Part shown: one piece after another, positions 1 to 5,747 of the stretch
Layout of the letters: each line of letters begins with the position of its first letter
Position numbering within the stretch: the first letter of the stretch is position 1
DNA from: Cellvibrionales bacterium UBA2034
GTDB lineage: Bacteria; Pseudomonadota; Gammaproteobacteria; Pseudomonadales; UBA7239
Assembly (NCBI GenBank): GCA_002333095.1
Contig: DDBK01000005.1
Location: 819-6,565 of the forward strand
DNA length: 5,747 bases
Direction of reading: 5' to 3'
Program-made: the position numbers and the translations under genes
The notes under the pieces: model-generated
What the model was told of the DNA's origin: nothing
What the model saw: only the letters and a program-made list of their open reading frames with translations
Databases searched by the model: none

Positions 1-548
1 CCCGTGATCGTCCCGCCCGTTCCTACGCCACTGATGAGAATATCAATCTTGCCATTGGTATCGCGCCAGATCTCCGGGCCAGTGGTTTTTTCATGCGCTT
101 GCGGATTGGCCGGATTTTCAAATTGCTGCAACAACAAATACTGCGCAGGATTACTGGCGACAATTTCCTGCGCCTTGGCAATCGCACCGTTCATGCCTTT
201 TGGCGCCTCTGTTAACACCAGATTGGCGCCAAGAGCTTTCAGGATTTGCCTACGCTCCAGACTCATGCTCGCAGGCATGGTCAAGGTAATACCGTAACCT
301 TTTGCGGCAGCAACAAACGCCAATGCAATACCAGTATTGCCACTGGTCGGCTCTACCAGTTCCATACCAGGTTTCAACACACCGCGTTGTTCTGCATCGG
401 CAATCATGTTAGCGCCAATACGGCATTTGACAGAACCTGCAGGATTTCTGCTCTCTACTTTTGCATAAATGTTATGCGCAGTAATCCTGTTCAGTTTTAC
501 CAGCGGGGTATCACCGATTGTCTGGCTGTTATCAGTAAACAATGTCAT
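1..548 (-). CDS. cysK: Cysteine synthase A (O-acetylserine sulfhydrylase), C-terminus beyond left edge
   Basis: PLP enzyme that makes L-cysteine from O-acetylserine and sulfide in the cytoplasm, the last step of sulfate assimilation. The 182 complete codons in the window are close to E. coli CysK throughout. The N-terminus carries [17 protein letters not shown]. The PLP Schiff-base lysine is K41 in [11 protein letters not shown]. The substrate-binding loop PTSGNTG lies at residues 67-73, TGPEIW is further on, and the glycine-rich phosphate loop GVGTGGT is at the window edge. The family is about 310-325 aa, so slightly over half is visible. ATG at 548 is chosen because AAGGAG (561-556) sits 7 nt upstream; the nearer ATG at 553 hits a stop after two codons. 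The gene lies 11 bp after the DUF2066 stop and its Shine-Dalgarno overlaps that stop, so co-transcription and coupling are likely. The conserved CysK-type motifs favour CysK over CysM. No CysB site was recognised. Confidence 0.96.
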   Translation of the reverse strand, partial: MTLFTDNSQTIGDTPLVKLNRITAHNIYAKVESRNPAGSVKCRIGANMIADAEQRGVLKPGMELVEPTSGNTGIALAFVAAAKGYGITLTMPASMSLERRQILKALGANLVLTEAPKGMNGAIAKAQEIVASNPAQYLLLQQFENPANPQAHEKTTGPEIWRDTNGKIDILISGVGTGGTIT

Positions 549-555
549 GCCATTT

Positions 556-562
556 CTCCTTA
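556..562 (-). promoter_or_regulatory. Ribosome binding site of cysK overlapping the upstream stop codon
   Basis: Read on the minus strand the bases are TAAGGAG: the TAA stop of the DUF2066 gene is also the start of a strong Shine-Dalgarno for cysK, 7 nt before its ATG. This fixes the cysK start and implies that ribosomes finishing the upstream gene deliver initiation at cysK. Confidence 0.8.
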
Positions 563-1648
563 TTGAATCCACTGGTAGCGCCATACAGGGCGCACCGATG
601 GGTCACTGCCTGCTGGCGGCAACATTTCTTCCTGCCATTGCAGGGATTTGAATAATGAAGCGAGATTGCGAAAACTTTCGCGGCCTTTCACATCCACATC
701 CACAATCACTGTTGTGCCGTTGATCTGTGTGTTGCCAACACGCTGTACCGCTTCGAGTTTTTCAAGATACTGACGCAACTGCATGTAAGCTGCGTATGTG
801 CGTACACCGTCAATCTGCAAACGCAATTGGGCGGGCCCGGTATCTACAATGGTACTGTTGAGGTAGCTACCCGATAAATAAGCAGCCGTCTGGCGCAAGG
901 CAGCTTCGACCAGTGCATGGAACGTCGCTGCTTTCTGCTGGAACGATTGATCCTGATTCTGGAAATGCAAAACCCATTGCCCGCTCCAGCCCGATGCATC
1001 ACTGCCACTTATATTTCCCAGCAATAGTGCATCCGCTTTTTGTTGTGTAGCTTGCGGCATGAGAGAAACGGTATTCAAACTTTGCACATCAGCGGCGACA
1101 GTAATGTCTTGATCAGCAGGATCCGGCACCAACAATGGCACGCCACGCAACTGCCCGATCTTCACCAACGGTGTAATGACATCAACACCATCCGCTGCAG
1201 GCAGCGGCAACAATGTGGCCTGTTCGTTCACCATGAACAACATGACCCGCGGGCGATCCAGCGGCCACAAGGGAATACCCGCAGCATCCAGCAACTGATT
1301 CACCGGTTCCGGTGAAAAAACCAGTTTTATCCTCCATGCAGTTTGTGCAGCCAATGATGATGGTTGTCCTTTTGGTGCAGCAGTCTGGTCTTGCACATAG
1401 GCAAATTGCAGCAGGTAATTCTCCGCTTTTGCCAGTGCTGATTTAACCTGCGGATTAGCATCCAGTGGCTGGCCGCTGAGCCGCTCCAGCACCATCAGCA
1501 AACCTGAACGCTCAGCCACTGACCGTTCAGTTGCGCTCTGGTTCGCGACGGCAATTTCAACGGTATAAGGCTCATCCAGCCGAAGTGCATACGCGGCAGG
1601 ACAACAGAGCAATGACAGGCAGGCAATCGCAGTAAATACAATTTTCAT
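560..1648 (-). CDS. Exported DUF2066 domain protein of unknown function
   Basis: 362-aa protein with a Sec signal peptide: K2, a hydrophobic stretch at about 4-18, and a probable signal peptidase I site AYA|LRL after residue 21. It is therefore predicted to be periplasmic or envelope-associated. The mature N-terminus resembles the DUF2066 family, a proteobacterial group without known function: a [24 protein letters not shown] segment at about 30-49, then [16 protein letters not shown] and a YLLQFAYV segment. The C-terminal half has [21 protein letters not shown] (about 275-295) and ends in aromatic-rich WRYQWIQ. Length is normal for the family. The reading frame could start at TTG 1654, but ATG at 1648 two codons later begins MKIVF and is preferred; neither has a clear Shine-Dalgarno. 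The double Cys in LSLLCCPA is not a proper lipobox because the -1 residue is Leu, so a lipoprotein is unlikely. It is followed closely by cysK, but I see no mechanistic link between them. Confidence 0.87.
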   Translation of the reverse strand: MKIVFTAIACLSLLCCPAAYALRLDEPYTVEIAVANQSATERSVAERSGLLMVLERLSGQPLDANPQVKSALAKAENYLLQFAYVQDQTAAPKGQPSSLAAQTAWRIKLVFSPEPVNQLLDAAGIPLWPLDRPRVMLFMVNEQATLLPLPAADGVDVITPLVKIGQLRGVPLLVPDPADQDITVAADVQSLNTVSLMPQATQQKADALLLGNISGSDASGWSGQWVLHFQNQDQSFQQKAATFHALVEAALRQTAAYLSGSYLNSTIVDTGPAQLRLQIDGVRTYAAYMQLRQYLEKLEAVQRVGNTQINGTTVIVDVDVKGRESFRNLASLFKSLQWQEEMLPPAGSDPSVRPVWRYQWIQ

Positions 1649-1694
1649 GGGCAATATTCAGTCATATTCGGGAGACAGATAATGGCGGCCAGAC

Positions 1695-1703
1695 TGCTAC
1701 AAT
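1695..1703 (+). promoter_or_regulatory. Putative extended -10 promoter for the CHASE2 cyclase operon
   Basis: TGCTACAAT matches the sigma-70 extended -10 consensus (TGn followed by a hexamer with 5 of 6 matches to TATAAT). The position 17 bp upstream, 1675-1680 (ACAGAT), is a poor -35, as is usual for extended -10 promoters. Transcription would start near 1710 and leave a leader of about 40 nt before the ATG at 1751. Prediction from sequence only. Confidence 0.5.
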
Positions 1704-1735
1704 CACGCTGTCATTACAAGGCACGCAGCCACTAC

Positions 1736-1740
1736 AAGGA
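1736..1740 (+). promoter_or_regulatory. Ribosome binding site of the cyclase gene
   Basis: AAGGA lies 10 nt before ATG 1751, slightly long but usable spacing. It supports the ATG 1751 start and lies within the second copy of the CAYTACAAGG repeat (1730-1739). Confidence 0.5.
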
Positions 1741-1750
1741 TTGACAGCAC

Positions 1751-3577
1751 ATGCCGGCACGGTTCACCCATCACCTGTTAACACTGGCCCTGTTACTCGC
1801 GCTGCTTGTGCCTGGATTGCCGATCTTACTACCTGCCACTGCGCGGATGGATTTCCTGTGGCTGGATCGACTGACTGCCGATCAGGCACAACGCGATCAG
1901 GCAGATCCGGATATCGTATTGGTCGACATTGATGACTATAGCCTGCGCGCCATGGCCGATACCGTGGGTCGCTGGCCATGGCCGCGTGCGACTCACGCCG
2001 AATTGGCGGAATGGCTACTGGCACAGGGCGCTCGAGCGGTGGTATTCGATATCTGGTTCAGTGAACCGGATATCCAGCGGCCGGAATTCGACCAGTATTT
2101 TGGTGAAGTACTGGACCAGCATGACAATATTTTCCTGCCCAGCCTGTTAATGAACAGTGCAGAACCGGAGCGCACACGTCGCTTCGACAGTTATCCGGCC
2201 AGCCTCCCGATCCACCGTACAGAAACCGCATTGGCGGATGCACGCGGTGATTTACTGCTGCCTGCCATGGGCTCACCCGATCACTGGCATCTAGGCCTGA
2301 TCAATTACCTGGCGGACTCCGATGGCATTTCCCGTCACTACCGGACGCGCCAACTGCAGCAGGGCTGGATGCTCCTGTCACTGCCGCAAGTGGTAGCTGA
2401 TCACCTCAAGCTGGACACCACTGGCGTGCCATCTCCGCTGCGCATTGCATGGTCCGGCAACGGCAAGGATTCTCCGTACACCAAACACAGCTATGCCGAT
2501 ATCTGGCAGAACGTGCAAAACGGCACTGCACAAAATCTGCAAGGCAAGATCGTATTTGTTGGCGCCACAGCAGCCGGGCTGCATGATTTGCGGCCGACAC
2601 CGGTCAACGCACAGTATCCGGGCGTTTACCTGTTGGCCAACACCTTCGACAATCTGAAAAACCGCCAGTGGCTAACCTATCAGGCATGGCATGGCATGGC
2701 ACTGGGCCTACCTCTCCTGCTCTGGCTGTACTGGCGTTTACAGCGCCAAAAACCTTTGTTGGCTACCGCTTTGCAGTTCGGTTTGCTCAGTATATTTTTA
2801 CTGGTGTCGAGTCTCGTGGCCGTACGCTACCACTTGCTGCTGCCCATACTGACACCTGTGCTGGCAGGCGTAATACTGCTGGGCACGGGGACAGCATTGC
2901 GCTACTGGCAAGAATTTGCAGCACGCCAGGCGGCCATCGAGATGTTTGGCCGTTTCCTCGACCCTGTTGTGGTGCAACAACTGGCTGAACAAGGGCTCAA
3001 CGAGCAGACACTGGCGGGCCAGCAGTGTGAAATCAGCGTACTGTTTTCCGATATTCGTGGCTTCACATCCATGTCAGAAAAAACCACTGCTGCAGAGATC
3101 ATGTCCCTGCTGAACGCCTACTTTACCCAACAGGTTGGCGTCATCTTCAAGAACCAAGGAACGCTGGACAAGTTCATCGGCGATGCCATCATGGCCTTCT
3201 GGGGAGCGCCACTCCCCGATACCCACCACGCCATCCACGCAGTGAATGCAGCGCTGGACATGGTGGATGAACTGGAACGTTTCCGGCTAGAACGCGGACT
3301 GGCAGACTTTGATGTAGGCATTGGCATACACTCTGGGTCAGCAGTGGTCGGTATGCTCGGCTGCGAGCAACGGCTTGAGTACACGGCGATTGGAGACACG
3401 GTAAACCTGGGCAGCCGGCTGGAAGGGATGACCAAGGGCATCGCACGCATTCTGGTATCGCAAGCCACACGTGATTTGTGCGGCGACACGTTCTTGTTCA
3501 CACCACACGGTTCGTGCAAGGTGAAAGGCCGAGAGGAACCCGTCAATATTTATGAACCACGGAGGAAAGCAACATGA
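1751..3577 (+). CDS. CHASE2-domain class III (IIIb-type) adenylate cyclase, membrane-bound
   Basis: 608-aa predicted sensor enzyme converting ATP to cAMP at the inner membrane. Order: an N-terminal membrane anchor (about 9-30); a periplasmic CHASE2 sensor (about 35-305) with the hallmark IVLVDIDDYSL near 55-65, GRWPWPR at 73-79, AVVFDIWFSEPD at 96-107 and KIVFVGATAAGLHDLRPTP at 266-284; three membrane helices (about 313-329, 335-357, 361-383); a short linker; and a cytoplasmic class III cyclase domain (about 425-605). The catalytic set looks complete: metal-binding D434 (LFSDIRGFTS) and D478 (FIGDAIMAFWGAP), purine-selecting K474 and T545 (EYTAIGD), and transition-state N552 and R556 (NLGSRLEG). 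Lys/Thr at the purine positions indicates an adenylate cyclase of subclass IIIb, a group known to include bicarbonate-stimulated enzymes. It is first in a three-gene operon and its TGA overlaps the next ATG. The CHASE2 ligand is unknown. Confidence 0.94.
   Translation: MPARFTHHLLTLALLLALLVPGLPILLPATARMDFLWLDRLTADQAQRDQADPDIVLVDIDDYSLRAMADTVGRWPWPRATHAELAEWLLAQGARAVVFDIWFSEPDIQRPEFDQYFGEVLDQHDNIFLPSLLMNSAEPERTRRFDSYPASLPIHRTETALADARGDLLLPAMGSPDHWHLGLINYLADSDGISRHYRTRQLQQGWMLLSLPQVVADHLKLDTTGVPSPLRIAWSGNGKDSPYTKHSYADIWQNVQNGTAQNLQGKIVFVGATAAGLHDLRPTPVNAQYPGVYLLANTFDNLKNRQWLTYQAWHGMALGLPLLLWLYWRLQRQKPLLATALQFGLLSIFLLVSSLVAVRYHLLLPILTPVLAGVILLGTGTALRYWQEFAARQAAIEMFGRFLDPVVVQQLAEQGLNEQTLAGQQCEISVLFSDIRGFTSMSEKTTAAEIMSLLNAYFTQQVGVIFKNQGTLDKFIGDAIMAFWGAPLPDTHHAIHAVNAALDMVDELERFRLERGLADFDVGIGIHSGSAVVGMLGCEQRLEYTAIGDTVNLGSRLEGMTKGIARILVSQATRDLCGDTFLFTPHGSCKVKGREEPVNIYEPRRKAT
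2683..2701 (+). repeat. Short tandem pentanucleotide repeat (GGCAT) inside the cyclase gene
   Basis: Three full GGCAT units plus GGCA, 19 bp in all, encode A312-W-H-G-M-A317 at the junction between the CHASE2 domain and the first C-terminal membrane helix. The unit is not a multiple of three, so gain or loss of one copy would shift the frame and remove the cyclase domain. The tract is short and may be chance. Confidence 0.7.
3561..3566 (+). promoter_or_regulatory. Ribosome binding site of the SH3b gene, inside the cyclase 3' end
   Basis: GGAGGA, close to the ideal anti-16S sequence, lies 7 nt before ATG 3574. It fixes the start of the SH3b gene at the ATGA overlap with the cyclase stop. Confidence 0.8.
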
Positions 3578-4056
3578 AACCAGTCAATTCCACACCGATG
3601 CTGCTCGGGGGCCTGTTGTTGTCGACAGCATTGTTTGCCTATGCTGATCCCGGCCAGACCACCATCGCTACCGACTTGAAGAGCTCCCCGGATGCCAATG
3701 CCAGCACCGTCAGCCAGTTGCCGGCAGGGCAAGCTGTACAGATCGGCACGCGGCAAGGTGCCTGGTATCAGGTCAAGACCTCACAAGGTGAAGGCTGGGT
3801 TCGCATGCTGAATGTGCGGCTGCAAAGCGGCACTGCATCCGGCGGTGAATCCACCCTGAGCGGGCTCGCAGCCCTCGGCAAGGCCACCCGAAGCAGTACC
3901 ACCGTGGCGACCGGTGTACGCGGCCTGAACCGCAAGGATTTGCAAACGGCACAGGAAGACCCGGCTGAAGTTGCCAAACTGGATCAATACCGGGTGAGTG
4001 CCGATGAAGCACGCCAATTTGGCCAAGCTGGCGGATTGCCAGCACCAAGGAGATAA
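3574..4056 (+). CDS. Small secreted SH3b (bacterial SH3 type 3) domain protein
   Basis: 160-aa predicted periplasmic protein of unknown specific role. It has a signal peptide with hydrophobic core LLGGLLLSTALFA and probable cleavage AYA|DPG after residue 24. One SH3b-like domain follows at about 29-84: the opening strand TTIATDLKSSPDANASTV, then LPAGQAVQIGTRQGAWYQVK and the closing GEGWVRMLNVRL, which is the usual W-YQV-GW signature of this fold. SH3b domains often bind peptidoglycan or peptide ligands in the envelope. Residues 85-115 are a Gly/Ser/Thr-rich linker. The C-terminal segment (about 114-155, GVRGLNRKDL to ARQFGQAGGL) is probably a small helical region without an obvious named family. 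The gene overlaps the cyclase by 4 nt and has a strong Shine-Dalgarno; its TAA is 4 nt before the M48 start, so all three genes are probably co-translated. It may be an accessory factor for the sensor or the protease (inference). Confidence 0.88.
   Translation: MKPVNSTPMLLGGLLLSTALFAYADPGQTTIATDLKSSPDANASTVSQLPAGQAVQIGTRQGAWYQVKTSQGEGWVRMLNVRLQSGTASGGESTLSGLAALGKATRSSTTVATGVRGLNRKDLQTAQEDPAEVAKLDQYRVSADEARQFGQAGGLPAPRR
4047..4052 (+). promoter_or_regulatory. Ribosome binding site deciding the M48 protease start
   Basis: AAGGAG lies 8 nt before ATG 4061 and ends just before the SH3b stop codon (4054-4056). It selects ATG 4061 over the upstream in-frame GTG 3998, which would add 21 residues in front of an otherwise well-formed lipoprotein signal. 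Confidence 0.8.
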
Positions 4057-4060
4057 GCTG

Positions 4061-4936
4061 ATGAGATCCATACATTCTCTTGTCAAATTTGTCGCAATTT
4101 TCTCCTCTGCCTTTCTCTTGAGTTGCGCTGAAATGCGCGGCGTGCAAGTGGGTGGTTACGATCTCACACCGCTGGCTGATGCTGGCGACAAGCTCGCCAA
4201 GGGCACAGCAGAGACACCTGTTCAGGAAGAGGAAGCGATTGGCCGGCACATGGCCGGCACATTACTTGGCGCTTCAAAATTGAGCACCGTGCAACAACAG
4301 CAACGCTACGTAAATCGTGTAGGGCGTTTGCTCACGCTGAGCACCCCACGTCCACAACTGGATTGGCATTTTGGTGTGCTGGCTGATGATGACGTGAATG
4401 CCTTTGCAGCACCGGGCGGCTATGTATTCGTCACCAGCGGCCTTCTCAACATGCTGGACAATGAAGCACAACTCGCTGGCGTGCTGTCGCACGAGATTGC
4501 GCACGTCACACACAAGGATTACATCAACGCCATGCGCAGTAATAACCTGCTTGGGGCTGCGCTTGATGTCGGCGCTTTTGTTGGCGGTGCGGCCACCAAT
4601 GGACAAACTTCGGCACAACAACGCGAATTTGCACAAAGTGTGGTGAATGCATCCAGGGAAGTTTACGCACGCGGCCTGGATAAAAGTGATGAGTATGCTG
4701 CCGACAAAGCCGCGCTGGAAACCATGACAAAAGCTGGCTATGACCCGTATGCATATGTTGTTGTGATGCAAAAGCTGGAAGCCCGTGCTGCAAAAGACAG
4801 TGCGATGGCCCTGTTGTTGCAAACACACCCCAGCCCCACAGATCGTCTGGAAGCCATGGGCGCATCACTGGACACCATGAACATTCCCGGCAATTTGCTG
4901 ACGCTGGACAAGCGCTTCGCGCAATCAGCCCGGTAA
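4061..4936 (+). CDS. M48 family zinc metalloprotease, lipoprotein (LoiP/YggG-like)
   Basis: 291-aa predicted envelope protease. It has a lipoprotein signal with lipobox LLSC, so Cys22 would be lipidated. The +2 residue is Ala, which under the E. coli rule favours the outer membrane. The M48 core follows: DDDVNAFAAPGGYVFVTSGLL (about 109-129), zinc motif HEIAH with H144, catalytic E145 and H148, and the third zinc ligand E211 in the SDEYAAD segment (209-215). The family-typical HPSPTDRLEAM is at about 256-266. All catalytic residues are present. The protein lacks the membrane helices of HtpX and the TPR repeats of BepA, so the LoiP/YggG type of outer-membrane quality-control protease is the best match. 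GTG 3998 upstream is rejected as the start because ATG 4061 has its own Shine-Dalgarno and begins a perfect signal sequence. It is the third gene of the cyclase operon, 4 nt after the SH3b stop, and is followed by a strong hairpin. Confidence 0.94.
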   Translation: MRSIHSLVKFVAIFSSAFLLSCAEMRGVQVGGYDLTPLADAGDKLAKGTAETPVQEEEAIGRHMAGTLLGASKLSTVQQQQRYVNRVGRLLTLSTPRPQLDWHFGVLADDDVNAFAAPGGYVFVTSGLLNMLDNEAQLAGVLSHEIAHVTHKDYINAMRSNNLLGAALDVGAFVGGAATNGQTSAQQREFAQSVVNASREVYARGLDKSDEYAADKAALETMTKAGYDPYAYVVVMQKLEARAAKDSAMALLLQTHPSPTDRLEAMGASLDTMNIPGNLLTLDKRFAQSAR

Positions 4937-4957
4937 AGAAAAAGGCTAACAAAGCAA

Positions 4958-5007
4958 AAGGCCAGCGTTGCTGGAGGAATATTCCATCCTTGCAGCGCGT
5001 TGGCCTT
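4958..5007. terminator. Long imperfect hairpin, probable bidirectional terminator between M48 gene and pyrB
   Basis: The left arm AAGGCCAGCG (from 4958) pairs with the right arm CGTTGGCCTT (to 5007). With one bulged T (4969) and one G/G mismatch the pairing continues inward through GCTG/CAGC to about 4977/4989, leaving an 11-nt loop. On the plus strand it is followed by TTACTTTTAA. On the minus strand it is followed by a T-rich run (TTTTGCTTTG, then TTTTTC). It fills the 79-bp gap between the convergent stops at 4936 and 5018, as expected for a shared rho-independent terminator. Confidence 0.75.
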
Positions 5008-5015
5008 ACTTTTAA

Positions 5016-5747
5016 CTATCTCCCACGAAACCAGCGCACATCCAGTGCGTATTTATCAACCTGGTCCACCACATCCAGAATCAGCGCGAATAGCGCCATA
5101 CGGATGACAACGCCATTATCCGCTTGCCGGAAAATAGCCAGATTGGGATTTTCATTGAGATCATTATCCAGCTCATTGGCTTCCGCGCGGGAATCGCGTG
5201 GTAACGGATGCATGATTACTGTATTGGGTTCGCAGTACTGTGTATAGACTTGCTGGTTAAGGCGAAATTTTCCCCGATACAAATCGGCTTCCGCCTTGCT
5301 GGCAAACCGTTCTTCCTGGATGCGGGTGGAATAGGCAATGTCCACTTTCCCGATGCTCGCTTCCAGTTGGTCTGTTTCTGTCACGCTGATACCCGCAATT
5401 CGCATCATCTCAACCAATTCAGCCGGCATTGCCAGTTCAGGTGGCGAAACCAGCGTGACCTGAACGGTGGGATAAAGACAAAACAGTTTGCATAAAGAAT
5501 GCACTGTACGGCCATATTTCAGATCCCCGATCATCGCAATACGCAGCTGCGGCAACGTTCGCCCGCGCGACGCAATTTCCTTGCGAATGGTATAGAGATC
5601 AAGCAACGCCTGACTCGGGTGTTCATTAGCCCCATCGCCACCATTGATGACAGGCACACGGCTGGCAGCAGAAAACTCTGCCACGGATCCTGCCTGAGGA
5701 TGACGCATACAAATCACATCACTGTAGCCGGATAGCACCCGTGCTGT
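5016..5747 (-). CDS. pyrB: Aspartate carbamoyltransferase catalytic chain, N-terminus beyond right edge
   Basis: Cytoplasmic enzyme that condenses carbamoyl phosphate with aspartate, the committed step of pyrimidine synthesis. The 243 visible residues start at about E. coli PyrB position 95. MRHPQ holds the carbamoyl-phosphate-binding Arg (E. coli R105), GDGANEHPSQALLDLYTI the His/Gln pair (H134/Q137), IGDLKYGRTVHSL R167, and STRIQEER the aspartate-binding Arg and Gln (R229/Q231); HPLPR follows. The N-terminal STRTR loop lies outside the window. The frame is open to the edge, so the GTG at 5738 is only an internal Val. The C-terminal part is longer than in E. coli PyrB: about five extra residues between HPLPR and FRQADNG, and a longer tail after ALIL ending in charged and aromatic residues (KYALDVRWFRGR). 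No pyrI is visible downstream; the next element is the shared terminator. Confidence 0.94.
   Translation of the reverse strand, partial: TARVLSGYSDVICMRHPQAGSVAEFSAASRVPVINGGDGANEHPSQALLDLYTIRKEIASRGRTLPQLRIAMIGDLKYGRTVHSLCKLFCLYPTVQVTLVSPPELAMPAELVEMMRIAGISVTETDQLEASIGKVDIAYSTRIQEERFASKAEADLYRGKFRLNQQVYTQYCEPNTVIMHPLPRDSRAEANELDNDLNENPNLAIFRQADNGVVIRMALFALILDVVDQVDKYALDVRWFRGR

Larger units (their letters stand above)
1649..1750. other. Divergent intergenic region between the DUF2066-cysK unit and the cyclase operon
   Basis: This 102-bp stretch must hold the promoters of both divergent units. On the plus strand there is a convincing extended -10 (listed separately). On the minus strand I found no convincing -10/-35 pair. 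Two short direct repeats are visible: CATTACAAGG (1712-1721) with CACTACAAGG (1730-1739), 18 bp apart, and ATATTC at 1654-1659 and 1664-1669, one helical turn apart. I saw no CRP-like TGTGA-N6-TCACA palindrome. Confidence 0.6.

Noticed and set aside
4..651. Plus-strand open frames opposite cysK and the DUF2066 3' end
   Set aside because: They are antisense to clear CysK motifs and encode no recognisable domain.
1649..1666. Minus-strand mini-ORF MTEYCP whose TGA overlaps the ATG of the DUF2066 gene, a possible cysteine-sensing leader peptide
   Set aside because: It has no Shine-Dalgarno, only one Cys codon and no attenuator-like hairpins; an ATGA overlap of so short a frame is easily chance.
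1649..1750. CRP/cAMP operator that would give cAMP feedback on the cyclase operon
   Set aside because: I looked for a TGTGA-N6-TCACA-type palindrome and found none.
3118..3546. 142-aa open frame on the minus strand inside the cyclase catalytic domain
   Set aside because: Antisense shadow of highly conserved cyclase motifs; the Ser/Pro/Met-rich product has no domain.
3998..4060. GTG 3998 as start of the M48 gene, giving a 21-residue N-terminal extension
   Set aside because: It would bury the lipoprotein signal, overlap the SH3b gene by 59 bp and lacks its own Shine-Dalgarno; ATG 4061 has AAGGAG at ideal spacing.
3773..4249. 158-aa open frame on the minus strand across the SH3b-M48 junction
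   Set aside because: Opposes two well-supported genes, has no Shine-Dalgarno I could find and no recognisable motifs.
4274..4828. 184-aa open frame on the minus strand inside the M48 gene
   Set aside because: Antisense shadow of a well-supported protease; its translation is rich in Cys/His/Gln with no recognisable domain.
5208..5735. Plus-strand open frames (95 and 78 aa) opposite pyrB
   Set aside because: Antisense shadows of conserved PyrB active-site segments.

Overview
The window is about 53% GC by eye and reads as ordinary chromosome of a Gram-negative proteobacterium, most likely gamma- or betaproteobacterial. The grounds are an enterobacterial-type CysK, a DUF2066 exported protein, a LoiP/YggG-like M48 lipoprotein with a Gram-negative lipobox, and a CHASE2 class III cyclase. 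I cannot name the genus. No tRNA, rRNA, insertion sequence, CRISPR array or phage gene is visible, and coding density is very high.

Layout: (1) 1-1648, minus strand, a two-gene unit: an exported DUF2066 protein followed 11 bp later by cysK, which runs off the left edge. (2) 1649-1750, a 102-bp divergent intergenic region with a good extended -10 promoter for the plus strand. (3) 1751-4936, plus strand, a compact three-gene operon: a CHASE2-domain membrane adenylate cyclase, a small secreted SH3b protein (4-nt ATGA overlap) and an M48 metalloprotease lipoprotein (4-nt gap). (4) 4937-5015, a convergent intergenic region filled by one long hairpin that looks like a bidirectional terminator. (5) 5016-5747, minus strand, the C-terminal part of pyrB, running off the right edge.

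How the genes work together: cysK and pyrB are housekeeping enzymes of cysteine and pyrimidine synthesis. The plus-strand operon is the most interesting part. A cyclase with a predicted periplasmic sensor, a periplasmic SH3b protein and an envelope-anchored zinc protease are translationally coupled, which suggests that envelope sensing, cAMP output and envelope proteolysis or quality control are connected. The functional link is inference; the domain calls and the operon structure are read directly from the sequence.
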